A DNA stretch of 42,489 nucleotides from SAR202 cluster bacterium. GTDB taxonomy: Bacteria > Chloroflexota > Dehalococcoidia > Lucifugimonadales > GCA-2719675. The notes beneath the pieces are model-generated. The model was not told the DNA's origin. It did not search any database and saw nothing but the letters and a program-made list of their open reading frames with translations. A program made the translations under genes and the position numbers. Below are positions 1 through 9,116 of the stretch, piece by piece. The stretch is taken from assembly GCA_009392295.1 (NCBI GenBank), contig VFGW01000003.1, forward strand, positions 1 through 42,489. Reading direction: 5' to 3'. Numbering within the stretch: position 1 is the stretch's first letter; the number at the start of each line of letters is the position of its first letter.

Positions 1-127
1 TTGCTAGAGCTTCAGTAATTTTAGTTTCTACAATTTGAGAAATATTAGGAGTAGGAACAGGAGTAGGAATTTTTGCTAGAGCTTCAGTAATTTTAGTTTC
101 TACAATTTGAGAAATATTAGGAGTAGG
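1..127 (-). repeat. 72-bp in-frame tandem repeat in lipoprotein gene
   Basis: Bases 1-55 recur at 73-127 with no visible difference, a period of 72 bp (24 codons). Copy 1 continues through a Pro-Thr linker (56-72). Copy 2 diverges after 127 where the unique N-terminal part begins. More copies may lie left of the window. Near-perfect nucleotide identity points to recent duplication by slippage or unequal recombination. Confidence 0.85.
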
Positions 128-223
128 TGAAATAACAGTTTTTTGGGGAGCTGCTTTTGGGGTGCAACCAATAAGTAATATGAATATTAAAACAAATAAT
201 ATTTTTTTTTGGAAGATATTCAT
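1..223 (-). CDS. N-terminal part of a repeat-containing lipoprotein (cut by window start)
   Basis: Reading the minus strand from an ATG at 223 gives a short basic N-terminus, a hydrophobic stretch and a lipobox ending in LLIGC with the lipidation Cys at residue 20, so the product should be an exported lipoprotein. After the Cys comes a Pro/Thr linker and then a 24-residue unit (PTPNISQIVETKITEALA plus a KIPTPV-type linker) that is repeated until the sequence runs off the window. The unit looks like a helix flanked by Pro-Thr linkers, as in stalk or coiled-coil segments of surface proteins. The C-terminal functional domain is not in the window, so no function can be given. A CAGG Shine-Dalgarno lies just upstream of the ATG. 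Confidence 0.72.
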   Translation of the reverse strand, partial: MNIFQKKILFVLIFILLIGCTPKAAPQKTVISPTPNISQIVETKITEALAKIPTPVPTPNISQIVETKITEALA

Positions 224-399
224 TTTAAACCTGTTTATACGGTACTGTGGTACTATTTTGTTAATTTTATACTTTGTGAAAAATTAGTTTTGATATTTTT
301 GTAGTTGTTTAATATAAAAAAACGTTTTATTTTAATATAAGTTTCTAAATATTAGTTTCTAAAAGAAAAAATTATTAAAAATTAATGGAGATAATTAAA

Positions 400-981
400 A
401 TGTCAAATAAAATTCAAGGAAAAAAAATTTGTATAATTGTTGCGCAAGAATTTGAAGATATTGAATTACTTTACCCTGTGTTGCAATTAAGTTATGAAGG
501 GGCTGAAATTTCTATAGTTCCTATTTCAGATGGATTCCATACAAGGCCAATGTTATTTGACAAACCAGTGACTGGTAGATTTGGTCATACTGTGCCTATT
601 CCTGTAATGGCAGAAGGTAATAGATATTCTGTGGTTGATTTAGATTCAATTTCATTTAGCGAAATAGATTGTATTTTATTTCCAGGAGGTTATTCTCCAG
701 ATTTATTGAGAATTAATCAAGATGTTTTGAATATTACTAAAGAATGTTTCAAAAAAGGAAAAATTATAGCAGCAATTTGCCATGGACCATGGGTATTGAT
801 TTCTGCTGGTTTGGTTGATGGATTAAATACATGTGGATATGAAGCAGTTCATGATGATTTAAAAAATGCAGGAGCTAAAGTGTTTGATGTACCTGTAATT
901 AGAGATGGAAATATCATTACAGGTAGAGTGCCAGATGATTTGCCTGAATTTTGTGAAGAAATTATTGATGCACTTTCTTAA
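400..981 (+). CDS. DJ-1/PfpI family protein (type 1 glutamine amidotransferase-like)
   Basis: This is a single-domain protein of about 193 residues with the DJ-1/PfpI fold signatures: an N-terminal KICIIVAQEFED strand-turn carrying the conserved acidic residue, the FPGGYSPD loop, and the nucleophile elbow AICHGP containing the conserved Cys-His pair. Members act as intracellular proteases, deglycases or chaperones or have unknown activity, and the sequence does not show which. An upstream in-frame ATG at 385 overlaps GGAG (387-390), which is better read as the ribosome binding site for the ATG at 400 (9-nt spacing), so I place the start at 400. The gene stands alone between the divergent lipoprotein gene and a convergent tRNA-Pro gene. 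Confidence 0.85.
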   Translation: MSNKIQGKKICIIVAQEFEDIELLYPVLQLSYEGAEISIVPISDGFHTRPMLFDKPVTGRFGHTVPIPVMAEGNRYSVVDLDSISFSEIDCILFPGGYSPDLLRINQDVLNITKECFKKGKIIAAICHGPWVLISAGLVDGLNTCGYEAVHDDLKNAGAKVFDVPVIRDGNIITGRVPDDLPEFCEEIIDALS

Positions 982-987
982 ATTAAA

Positions 988-1062
988 TGGTCGGGGTGCT
1001 GGGGATCGAACCCAGGACCTCCTGTTCCCAAAACAGGCGCGCTACCGCTGCGCCACACCCCG
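988..1062 (-). tRNA. tRNA-Pro(UGG)
   Basis: On the minus strand the sequence folds as a full cloverleaf: acceptor CGGGGTG/CACCCCG, D-arm, anticodon stem CCTGT/ACAGG with loop TTTGGGA (anticodon TGG), and the T-loop TTCGATC. CCA is encoded (988-990). The acceptor starting with C is characteristic of proline tRNA. Confidence 0.95.
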
Positions 1063-1117
1063 CCAGCTTTAAAATTAGTAAGGTTTGAATCAAAATTGTT
1101 CTTGAAAAAATTTAGCT

Positions 1118-1801
1118 TTATGAAGCATTAGAATCTGTAGAACTTTCTTCTGATGTTTCAATTGTTTCTCCATCAGAATCCGAAGTTGTATCTTCATCAG
1201 AATCTATTTCAGCCCCATCTTCAGTCCCAGCTTCTTCTTCAATTCTAGGTGGAACAACTCTAGCGATTAAAGTGTCTAAATCTCGTTCAGGTTCAACACC
1301 ATCTTCGAAGTTAATATCATTTATTCGAATTGATTTTTCGAAATCAGTTAAAATAGTTACATCAACATCAATATTATCTGGGATATTTAGGGGCAAGGCT
1401 GATACTGGAATACTATTAATGGATTGCAAAAGGATTCCACCTAAGTTTTTGACTGCATCAGGGATACCAATTAGGTTAACTGGTACTTCTACAGTAACTT
1501 TTTTAGTCATATCTACTTTTAAAAAATCTATATGTAATAATTCTTCAGTGATAGGGTCTCTTTGCACTTCTCGTATGAAACAAACATTTTCTTCTTTTGA
1601 GCTATCAAAATTAACAAATATAGGACTGTTAAAACCGGCTTGATTAAGGATTTTAATTAGAGAGCTAGTCTCAGCTTCCATTGGCATAGGCTTAATTCCA
1701 TTACCAAAAAATCGAATAGGTATTTTACCACTTCTGCGAAGTTTTTTTACTTTTTTCCCTAAAGTAGTTCTATGGGAAATATCTATAGTTAGTTGGTCCA
1801 T
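1118..1801 (-). CDS. rplY: 50S ribosomal protein bL25, long Ctc form
   Basis: bL25 binds 5S rRNA in the large ribosomal subunit. The N-terminal about 90 residues carry the L25 beta-barrel with the typical opening (RTTLGKKVKKLRRSGKIP) and the HIDF element. It is followed by the TL5/Ctc C-terminal domain (KVTVEVPVNLIGIPDAVKNLGG). Length (227 residues) matches the Ctc/TL5 class rather than the short E. coli form. The last 35 residues are an acidic, Ser/Thr/Glu-rich tail of low complexity, common in this class. The gene is transcribed toward tRNA-Pro, with no partner on the same strand upstream except at a distance. Confidence 0.95.
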   Translation of the reverse strand: MDQLTIDISHRTTLGKKVKKLRRSGKIPIRFFGNGIKPMPMEAETSSLIKILNQAGFNSPIFVNFDSSKEENVCFIREVQRDPITEELLHIDFLKVDMTKKVTVEVPVNLIGIPDAVKNLGGILLQSINSIPVSALPLNIPDNIDVDVTILTDFEKSIRINDINFEDGVEPERDLDTLIARVVPPRIEEEAGTEDGAEIDSDEDTTSDSDGETIETSEESSTDSNAS

Positions 1802-1913
1802 GAATTAATCTCTAATGTAAATGTAAATAATTAAAATGCAAATTTAAGCATTATTTATTCTATCATAACTAAACAGTTTCGATAAAATATTTTATGTTTT
1901 TAGTTAATTGGTA

Positions 1914-4019
1914 TTAATTGTCCTGACTACCAAATCTTTTAATTTCCTCTTCAACTTCTTTGGATATGTCTTGAGGAATTTCTCCTAACTTTTTCTTTTC
2001 ATTTTGTACAAAATTTTGAATGTCTTGAACTACTTCTGGATTTGCTAAAGTTGTAGTATCTCCAACATCTACGAAGTTTGAAATTGCAGCGATTACTCTG
2101 CGCATTATTTTACCTGATCCAGTTTTAGGTAAATCTGATGTTACCCATACATGGGATGGTCTAGCTATTGGTCCTATATTGGCTGTGATAGCTTGTTTAA
2201 CATCATTGATAATTTTTTCGTTATTTTCATATCCTGGTTTAAGGGAAATATATAATTCCGGAACTCGGCCTTTTAATGCATCAACTGCTGGAACAGCTGC
2301 TGCTTCTCCAACAGATTGAACTGTTAAAGCTGCAGATTCGAGTTCTTTCGTTCCCAATCGATGTCCAGCAACATTAATTACATCGTCTAGTCTACCAACT
2401 ATTCTGAAATAACCATCTGATGACTGAGTTGCACCATCACCTGTAACGTAGGGCCAATCTTGCCATTTTTTACTACCTTTAATAGCATATTTAGCAAAAT
2501 AAGTGTCAATGAATCTTTCTGGATCTTTCCAAATAGTTTGCATTCTTCCAGGCCAAGGATTACTGATGCAAATATTTCCGGCACTACCGCTACCTGGTGG
2601 TAATTCCTTGCCATTTTCATCTAATATTATTGGACTAATTCCAAGTGCACCAGGCCCGCAACTACCAGGTTTCATAGGTTCTACACCAGGTAATGTTGTT
2701 CCAATAAATCCACCTGTTTCAGTTTGCCAATAAGTATCTACGATCGCTGCTTCTTTTTTACCAACTACTTCGTAATACCATCTCCAAACCTCAGGTTCAA
2801 TAGGTTCACCAACGGTAGTCATTAATTTGAAATTATATTTGTATTTAGCAGGTTCATCGGGGCCTGCTTTTCTTAGCATACGTATAGTTGTAGGGGCAGT
2901 ATGAAAAATATTCACATTTAATCGTTCAGCTATTCTCCATGTACGTCCAGCATCTGGATATGTAGGTACGCCTTCATACATTACACTAGTTGCAGCTATC
3001 GAAAGAGGTCCGTAAACTATATAAGAATGCCCGGTGATCCAACCTATGTCAGCAAAACACCAATAAACATCTTCAGGGTGTATATCTTGATAATATTTTG
3101 ATGTTCCAGCAGCATAAGAAAGATAGCCACCAGTACTGTGCTGTATACCTTTAGGTTTTGCAGTTGTTCCGCTAGTATACATTAAGAATAGAGGGTCGTC
3201 TGAATTCATTGATTCAGGTTCAGTTATTTGGCCTTCATAAGATTTTAGTAATTCGTCAACAAAAAAATCTCTTCCTTGAACAATAGAAGAAGAGGATGAG
3301 TATTTATCTTGATATCTTTTCCATATAAGGACTTTTTCTACATCTGTGCCATTGGAATTTGCATGAGATACGGCTTCGTCAGCTTTGACTTTGTGGTCTA
3401 AAAGTTTTCCATTTCTACAATATGAATCTGCTGTGATTAATATTTTACTTTCAGAGTCAATTATTCTATCCCCACAAGCTGAGCCACTGAATCCTCCAAA
3501 AACTTGACTATGGATCACACCAATTCTGGCGCATGCAAGCATGGTAATTGGCAATTCTGGAATCATGGGCATGTGTAAGGTAACACGATCTCCAGATTTT
3601 AGTTTGCAAAAATCTTTTAATAAAGCAGCAAATTCGTTTACTCTTTTGTAGAGCTCATTGTAAGTAATAACTTGATCAGGTTCACTTTCTTCTTCAGGCA
3701 CCCATATAAATGCGGGCTTATCTCCGTATTTTAATAGGTGTCGATCAATACAATTGTAAGAAGCATTTAGCTTTCCACCCACAAACCAATTGTAGAAAGG
3801 CGGGTTTGATGAATCTAAAATATTATCCCATTCTTTATCCCAGGAAATTAGATCAGAGTATTCTTTGAAGTAATTAGGAAAATTTTCTAAAGAGAACTTA
3901 TTTTTAATATTCTTATCAGACATATTAGCTTGTTTTGCAAACAAGTTGGAGGGGTGGATTAATTCTTCTTCTTTCCAGTGGGATGCTATTTGGGATTCAT
4001 TGTTTTCATTTTTAGACAT
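1914..4019 (-). CDS. acs: Acetyl-CoA synthetase (AMP-forming)
   Basis: The enzyme activates acetate with ATP and CoA to acetyl-CoA in the cytoplasm. The adenylate-forming family motifs are all present: the phosphate-binding loop YTSGTTAKPKG (281-291), the A5 motif YWQTETGG (430-437), the hinge region GRLDDVINVAGHR (about 542-554) and the C-terminal PKTGSGKIMRR with the catalytic Lys637, the residue that protein acetyltransferases modify in other bacteria. Trp431 sits where the acetate-pocket Trp of characterised Acs lies, which favours acetate over longer acids. Length (701) is slightly above the usual 650, because of an extended N-terminus and C-terminal tail. A GAGG ribosome site precedes the ATG. 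The gene is monocistronic and divergent from the amidase gene. Confidence 0.96.
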   Translation of the reverse strand: MSKNENNESQIASHWKEEELIHPSNLFAKQANMSDKNIKNKFSLENFPNYFKEYSDLISWDKEWDNILDSSNPPFYNWFVGGKLNASYNCIDRHLLKYGDKPAFIWVPEEESEPDQVITYNELYKRVNEFAALLKDFCKLKSGDRVTLHMPMIPELPITMLACARIGVIHSQVFGGFSGSACGDRIIDSESKILITADSYCRNGKLLDHKVKADEAVSHANSNGTDVEKVLIWKRYQDKYSSSSSIVQGRDFFVDELLKSYEGQITEPESMNSDDPLFLMYTSGTTAKPKGIQHSTGGYLSYAAGTSKYYQDIHPEDVYWCFADIGWITGHSYIVYGPLSIAATSVMYEGVPTYPDAGRTWRIAERLNVNIFHTAPTTIRMLRKAGPDEPAKYKYNFKLMTTVGEPIEPEVWRWYYEVVGKKEAAIVDTYWQTETGGFIGTTLPGVEPMKPGSCGPGALGISPIILDENGKELPPGSGSAGNICISNPWPGRMQTIWKDPERFIDTYFAKYAIKGSKKWQDWPYVTGDGATQSSDGYFRIVGRLDDVINVAGHRLGTKELESAALTVQSVGEAAAVPAVDALKGRVPELYISLKPGYENNEKIINDVKQAITANIGPIARPSHVWVTSDLPKTGSGKIMRRVIAAISNFVDVGDTTTLANPEVVQDIQNFVQNEKKKLGEIPQDISKEVEEEIKRFGSQDN

Positions 4020-4208
4020 TTTATTACCTCGTGTTGTCGTATTGGCTTAGATTACACAATTTAGAAGACTCTATAATTTTAGGTTATTATCATTTAAAAT
4101 AAGTTAAGTTTTTAATTAACATGGTAAAGTATTTTAATGCTTTAAATTCTATCAGTAAAGCATTTGAAATATACTTAAATAATAATTGAAATTGGAATAT
4201 TTGTAATA

Positions 4209-5564
4209 ATGATTGATTTCTCTAGTTATTCGGTGCTTGAAATTACTCAAGCTATTAGATCAAAAAAAAATACCACTCGTGATTTTATGGAAGCATTTCT
4301 ATCCCGTATTGATCAATGGGAATCAAAATTGAATGTTTGGGCAAATATTGATAAAGAGAATGCTTTGCTGAACGCAGATAAAGCTCATAAAAAACTATTG
4401 AAACATGCAAATTCAGTTGGTGTTTTACACGGAGTGCCTTTTGGAGTTAAAGATATATTTTTCACAAAGGGAATTCCTACAGAATGTGGGTCTAAAATAT
4501 TTAAAGGTTTTATACCAGACTATGATTCGGAAGCTGTTGCACGCCTTGAGAGGGCTGGTGCTATAAATATTGGAAAGACAGTTACAACTGAATTTGCAGG
4601 TTTTGATCCGTCTAAAACTTTGAATCCTTGGAATATAAATCATACTCCTGGAGGTTCAAGTTCTGGTTCTGCTGTAGGAGTTTCTGTTGGGATGGTACCA
4701 TTTTCCTTAGGATCACAGACTGGAGGTTCAGTATTAAGGCCAGCTGCTTATAATGGAGTTGTAGGTTTTAAGCCCACTTATGGATTGATTAGTAGATATG
4801 GCGTTATGCCTTTAGCTTGGTCATTAGATACAGTAGGGATATTTTCAAAATATTCTAAAGATTTACCGTTATTGTTAGATGTTTTAGCTGGATATGATTC
4901 TAGAGATAAAGGGTCTGTAAAAATTTCCTCAAAAAAATATATGTTAAAAAAAGACTTTAACATACCACCTAAAATTGGGGTTTTAAGGACTCATTTTTTT
5001 GAAAAAGCAAATGCAGAGGTGATGAAAAACATGAATTTATCTATTGATTGCTTCAGTCAGGCAGGAGCTGAAATAATTGATTTTACAGTTGATTTTTCTT
5101 ATGAAGATGTTTTGCAGATGCACAAAATATTGATGTTTGTGGAAGGAGCTTCTGTACATCAAAAAAACTATAAAAAAAGACCTGATGATTTTGGAGAAAA
5201 AATTTCTGAATCTATTGAAATTGGATTGATGACTTCAGCTGTTGCGTATGTTCAAGCTCAGAAATTTAGGCGATTAGTCAGAGATAAATTAGTAGAAAAA
5301 ATGAAGCCTTTTGATTTCGTTATAACTCCCTCAACTCCAACTGCCGCCACTGATTTTTCTACAACGGGAGATTCCAGTTTTCAATCTCCTTGGTCGTATG
5401 TGGGATTCCCTACAATAACCATACCTTCTGGATTAGATCGTAATAGATTACCCCTAGGCATTCAAATTATTGGTGTTCCTTTTTCAGATGGGGCAGTGAT
5501 ATCTAGTGCTATATGGTGTGAAAATTTGTTAGGTAAGAATTTGTTTTTGGAGTTTGAGAAGTAA
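4209..5564 (+). CDS. Amidase-signature family hydrolase
   Basis: This 451-residue protein belongs to the amidase signature family, which hydrolyses amide bonds with a Ser-cisSer-Lys triad. Visible residues are Lys81 in GVPFGVKDIF, Ser150 in the GGSSSGS stretch and Ser174 in SQTGGSVLRPA. GatA of the glutamyl/aspartyl-tRNA amidotransferase usually has DTGGS where this has QTGGS, and no gatB or gatC is adjacent. I therefore call it a stand-alone amidase rather than GatA. The substrate is not evident. The ATG at 4209 has only a weak purine-rich site upstream. Confidence 0.88.
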   Translation: MIDFSSYSVLEITQAIRSKKNTTRDFMEAFLSRIDQWESKLNVWANIDKENALLNADKAHKKLLKHANSVGVLHGVPFGVKDIFFTKGIPTECGSKIFKGFIPDYDSEAVARLERAGAINIGKTVTTEFAGFDPSKTLNPWNINHTPGGSSSGSAVGVSVGMVPFSLGSQTGGSVLRPAAYNGVVGFKPTYGLISRYGVMPLAWSLDTVGIFSKYSKDLPLLLDVLAGYDSRDKGSVKISSKKYMLKKDFNIPPKIGVLRTHFFEKANAEVMKNMNLSIDCFSQAGAEIIDFTVDFSYEDVLQMHKILMFVEGASVHQKNYKKRPDDFGEKISESIEIGLMTSAVAYVQAQKFRRLVRDKLVEKMKPFDFVITPSTPTAATDFSTTGDSSFQSPWSYVGFPTITIPSGLDRNRLPLGIQIIGVPFSDGAVISSAIWCENLLGKNLFLEFEK

Positions 5565-5590
5565 AAATTCTTCCTTGTTAATCACAATAC

Positions 5591-5599
5591 TGATATAAT
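5591..5599 (+). promoter_or_regulatory. Extended -10 promoter element upstream of tig
   Basis: TGATATAAT at 5591-5599 is a perfect TGn-TATAAT extended -10. No good -35 lies at 17 bp, as is common for extended -10 promoters. Transcription would start near 5606 and leave a leader of about 17 nt containing GGAGG before the TTG start of tig. It is the likely main promoter of the tig-clpP-clpX group. Confidence 0.5.
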
Positions 5600-5622
5600 A
5601 TTTTTAATGGAGGAATTTGTTT

Positions 5623-7005
5623 TTGAAGATAGCTCAAGAGGCAGAGGTCAATCGTCAAGTCATACTAGATGTTGAACTCAATGATGCTGATATCGAACCA
5701 TATTTAAACTTGTCTTACAAGTCTGTTGCTGCTGAGGCAAAGATACCGGGTTTCAGGCCAGGCATGGCTCCCAGAAGTGTTGTTGAACGCTATTTTGGTA
5801 AAGAACATTTAATTAGACGATCTTTCAACCAACTGATACCTGAAATTACTGATAAAGTTGTTAATGAGCAGGGTTTGAATTTAAGTGCAACCCCAAGGGT
5901 TGAGGTTTTGGAAATTTTACCTGTCAAAATTAAGCTTACTGTTCCATTGGAACCTCAGGTGGAAATTGGTGATTATTCCAAAATCAGGATAGATCAAGCC
6001 AATGTAAATGTTACTGCTTCAGAAGTTAATGAAAGAATTGAGGGATTTCGTACATCTTTAGGGTCTTGGGAACCAGTTGATGACAGGAATGTTAGATTAA
6101 AAGATATGGTTACTATTGATGTGATAGGTTATGTTGATAATGAAAAGCTTATTGATCAAAAAAATGTCACTTTAGTTGCTGATGAGGGACAGGGGACACC
6201 ATTTAAAGGTTTTGCTACTAATTTAGTAGGGATTTCCATTAATTCTCAGAAAGATTTTGATATTCAAGTAGAAGATGATTTGGCTGACGATAAAATAAAA
6301 GGGAAGTTAATAAAATTTTCCGTGACTGTTCATGAAATTAAAGAACAGAATCTTCCAAAGGTTGACGATGAATTTGCAAAAAGTGCTGGAGACGGGTACG
6401 ATTCTTTGTCTTCTATGAAGAAATCTATTAGGCAGGAAATTGTTCAAAATAAAAAAGATCAAAGTGATAAGGAATATACAGATCAAGTTTTAGACCAGTT
6501 TGATCAATTATTAACTATTGAATTGCCACCTTTATTGATTGATTATGAAATTGATAATTTGGTTTCGCAAAGGAATAATATGGCAAATCAATTGAACATG
6601 AGTCCTGATGATTATTTAAAGATGTCTGGGAAAACTCAAGAAGAAGTTGATTTAGAGACTAGATCATCTGCAATTCAAAGATTAAGACATTCATATGGTT
6701 TGGAAAAATTAGCTAGTAATCTTAAAATAGATGTTACTCCTAAAGAAATTGATGAGAAGATACGGGAAATATTGGAATTTCAAAAACAAAGAGGTTCTAC
6801 TGAACAAAGTTATGATGACATGATTTCAAATGATGTCTATAGATCGTCTGTTGAACAGAGTATTAAAACTTCTAAATCATTAGAAAAACTGGTTTTAATT
6901 GCTAAAGGTGAGTCTAAGCCGGCAATTAAGTCAAACAAAAAGCCGACACGCAAGTCAGACCAAAAACCCAAAAAACCAACAAGTAAATCAATAAAAAAAG
7001 ACTGA
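5623..7005 (+). CDS. tig: Trigger factor (ribosome-associated peptidyl-prolyl isomerase)
   Basis: Trigger factor binds the ribosome near the exit tunnel, through L23, and shields nascent chains. The N-terminal domain shows the ribosome-binding signature GFRPGMAPRSVVERYFG, matching the family GFRxGxxP motif. A central FKBP-like PPIase domain spans roughly residues 155-245. The C-terminal helical chaperone domain runs to about 425 and is followed by a very basic Lys/Pro/Ser tail. The start is TTG at 5623: GGAGG at 5609-5613 lies 9 nt upstream, whereas an in-frame TTG at 5617 would be only 3 nt away. The product then begins MKIAQEAEV, as expected for the family. clpP follows after 25 nt, the classical tig-clpP-clpX order. 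Confidence 0.95.
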   Translation: MKIAQEAEVNRQVILDVELNDADIEPYLNLSYKSVAAEAKIPGFRPGMAPRSVVERYFGKEHLIRRSFNQLIPEITDKVVNEQGLNLSATPRVEVLEILPVKIKLTVPLEPQVEIGDYSKIRIDQANVNVTASEVNERIEGFRTSLGSWEPVDDRNVRLKDMVTIDVIGYVDNEKLIDQKNVTLVADEGQGTPFKGFATNLVGISINSQKDFDIQVEDDLADDKIKGKLIKFSVTVHEIKEQNLPKVDDEFAKSAGDGYDSLSSMKKSIRQEIVQNKKDQSDKEYTDQVLDQFDQLLTIELPPLLIDYEIDNLVSQRNNMANQLNMSPDDYLKMSGKTQEEVDLETRSSAIQRLRHSYGLEKLASNLKIDVTPKEIDEKIREILEFQKQRGSTEQSYDDMISNDVYRSSVEQSIKTSKSLEKLVLIAKGESKPAIKSNKKPTRKSDQKPKKPTSKSIKKD

Positions 7006-7030
7006 TTTAATTTAAACAATGGAGGAAATG

Positions 7031-7681
7031 ATGCTAAATTTTGACAACAACAATTTAATTCCAATGGTTGTTGAAAGTGGAGCCCGTAGCGAAAGATCTT
7101 ACGATATATATTCATTACTTTTAAAGGAACGAATTATATTTCTTGGGACTCCTATAAATGATCAAGTAGCAAACAATATTATTGCTCAATTATTGTTTCT
7201 TGACCGAGAAGATCCGACTCGAGATATCAATTTATATATTAATTCTCCTGGAGGTTCTATTTATGCTGGGTTAGCTATATATGACACGATGGAATTAATT
7301 CGTTCGGATGTTTCAACCATATGTGTTGGGATGGCTGCTAGTATGGCAACTGTATTATTGACTGCTGGCACAAAAAAGAAAAGATTTGCTTTGCCTAATT
7401 CTACAGTTCACATGCATCAGGCTCATACAGGTGCTCAAGGTTCTGCCAGTGATGTAAATATTCAGGCTAAAGAAGTTTTGAGAGTCCAGAAAACTATTAG
7501 AGAAATAATTGCTGATCAAACAGGTAAGAGTTATGAAAGAATTGTTAAGGATTCCGATAGGGATATTTTTATGACAGCTAATCAGGCAAAATCTTATGGT
7601 TTAGTTGATGACGTTTTAAAATCTGAAAAATCTTCTGAGATATCACAAAAACGATCTTCGTCTAATTCAAAAGGTAAATAA
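7031..7681 (+). CDS. clpP: ATP-dependent Clp protease proteolytic subunit
   Basis: ClpP forms the tetradecameric serine-protease chamber that degrades substrates fed by ClpX. The catalytic triad is visible as Ser104 (GMAASMA), His129 (HMHQAH) and Asp178 (SDRDIF), spaced 25 and 49 residues apart as in E. coli ClpP. An in-frame ATG at 7019 overlaps the Shine-Dalgarno GGAGG (7021-7025), so translation more likely starts at the ATG at 7031 (5-nt spacing). The protein has 216 residues, with a Ser-rich C-terminal tail beyond the usual end. clpX begins 3 nt after the stop, so the two are co-transcribed and perhaps translationally coupled. Confidence 0.96.
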   Translation: MLNFDNNNLIPMVVESGARSERSYDIYSLLLKERIIFLGTPINDQVANNIIAQLLFLDREDPTRDINLYINSPGGSIYAGLAIYDTMELIRSDVSTICVGMAASMATVLLTAGTKKKRFALPNSTVHMHQAHTGAQGSASDVNIQAKEVLRVQKTIREIIADQTGKSYERIVKDSDRDIFMTANQAKSYGLVDDVLKSEKSSEISQKRSSSNSKGK

Positions 7682-7684
7682 AAA

Positions 7685-8977
7685 ATGTCTGATTCTACAA
7701 CAACACAGCCCCCTAGGTATAAGTGTTCATTTTGTAATAAATTCCAGGGTGCTGTTAAGAGATTAATCGCTGGGCCTGCAGGAGTTTTTATTTGTGATGA
7801 ATGTGTAGGTCTTTGTGGTCAAATTATTACAGATGAATCTCCAAGAAAATCAATTGACGCTTCAGAAGTCACTAAAAATGGGATTAACCCTAAGTGGCTG
7901 CATGAAAAATTAAATGAGTATATTATTGGCCAAGAAGATGCAAAAAAAGTGGTTTCTGTTGCTGTCTACAATCATTATAAACGCTTGTGGTCTAATAAAC
8001 ATAATTCTGATGTTGAAGTTCAAAAGTCTAATATTTTAATGTTAGGTCCTGCTGGTTCAGGCAAAACTCTTTTGGCTCAAACTCTTGCTAAAATATTAGA
8101 TGTTCCTTTTTCCATTGTTGATGCCACTTCTTTAACTGAAGCTGGATACGTAGGAGAAGATGTTGAAAATGTTTTGTTACGTTTGATTCATGCAGCAAAT
8201 TTTGACATTTCTAAGGCAGAAACAGGGATTATTTATATTGATGAGATAGATAAAATTGCTCGAAAAAGCCCAAATCCTTCTATTACAAGGGATGTATCTG
8301 GTGAAGGTGTTCAGCAAGGTTTATTGAAGATTATAGAAGGTTGTGTTGCTAGTGTACCTCCTCAAGGTGGAAGAAAGCATCCTCATCAGGAATTTTTGCA
8401 GATAAAAACTGACAATATTTTGTTTATTTGCGGAGGGGCTTTCGAAGGTTTGTTAGATATTACAGAAAAACGTTTGTCCAGTGATATGTCTATAGGTTTT
8501 ACTGCATCAAAAACGAATCAAGTTGATTCTGTTAAAGCTGAATTATTTCAACATGTTAGTGTTTCCGACTTATTACAATATGGCTTTATACCTGAATTAG
8601 TAGGTAGATTGCCAGTTATTGTTGGTTTGAAAGATTTAGATAAAGATGCATTAAATGATGTTTTGTTGAAACCTAAAAACTCTTTGGTCAAACAATATCA
8701 AGCATTGTTTGAAATGGAAGATGTCAAGTTGACTTTTAGAGATGAAGCAATTCATGCAATGGTTGATGATGCAATTAAACATGAAACTGGTGCTAGGGGC
8801 TTAAGAACGGTTTTAGAATCAACTTTATTAGATATTATGTACGAGTTGCCAAGTTTGAAAAATGTTGTTGAATGCATTATCGGAAAAGATTGTGTTACAA
8901 GCAAAGGACAGCCTGAGTTTATATCTTCGGAAGATGATAAAAGTACTTTGAAGACTAAAAAACGAAAAACAGCATGA
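7685..8977 (+). CDS. clpX: ATP-dependent Clp protease ATP-binding subunit ClpX
   Basis: ClpX is the AAA+ unfoldase that recognises and threads substrates into ClpP. The order of parts is a zinc-binding domain with Cys14, Cys17, Cys37 and Cys40; Walker A GPAGSGKT (121-128); pore-1 loop GYVG (154-157); Walker B IIYIDE (182-187); RKH pore loop (230-232); and the IGF ClpP-docking tripeptide (270-272). The intact IGF loop and neighbouring clpP support a working ClpXP pair. At 430 residues the length is normal. The C-terminal tail is Lys-rich. Confidence 0.97.
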   Translation: MSDSTTTQPPRYKCSFCNKFQGAVKRLIAGPAGVFICDECVGLCGQIITDESPRKSIDASEVTKNGINPKWLHEKLNEYIIGQEDAKKVVSVAVYNHYKRLWSNKHNSDVEVQKSNILMLGPAGSGKTLLAQTLAKILDVPFSIVDATSLTEAGYVGEDVENVLLRLIHAANFDISKAETGIIYIDEIDKIARKSPNPSITRDVSGEGVQQGLLKIIEGCVASVPPQGGRKHPHQEFLQIKTDNILFICGGAFEGLLDITEKRLSSDMSIGFTASKTNQVDSVKAELFQHVSVSDLLQYGFIPELVGRLPVIVGLKDLDKDALNDVLLKPKNSLVKQYQALFEMEDVKLTFRDEAIHAMVDDAIKHETGARGLRTVLESTLLDIMYELPSLKNVVECIIGKDCVTSKGQPEFISSEDDKSTLKTKKRKTA

Positions 8978-9116
8978 TATTAAATTAGTGTTTTTTTTAA
9001 TTGTTTTTTATTTAGACAATTATTGTTCGATTTAATTTCTTGTGATAAAAAAATATCTATAGAGTTATTTGAATTAATTTTTATTTTAGGTTTTTGTGAG
9101 AGTTAGAGGTTTTTTG

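Noticed and set aside
1272..1643. 123-codon frame opposite rplY
   Set aside because: It is antisense to a clear ribosomal protein gene and has no ribosome site.
4209..5564. GatA of the tRNA amidotransferase
   Set aside because: QTGGS instead of DTGGS and no gatB or gatC nearby. A stand-alone amidase is more likely.
8978..9116. Terminator after clpX (AATTGT/ACAATT stem with T runs)
   Set aside because: The stem is short and entirely AT-rich. Such pairs are common by chance in this sequence.
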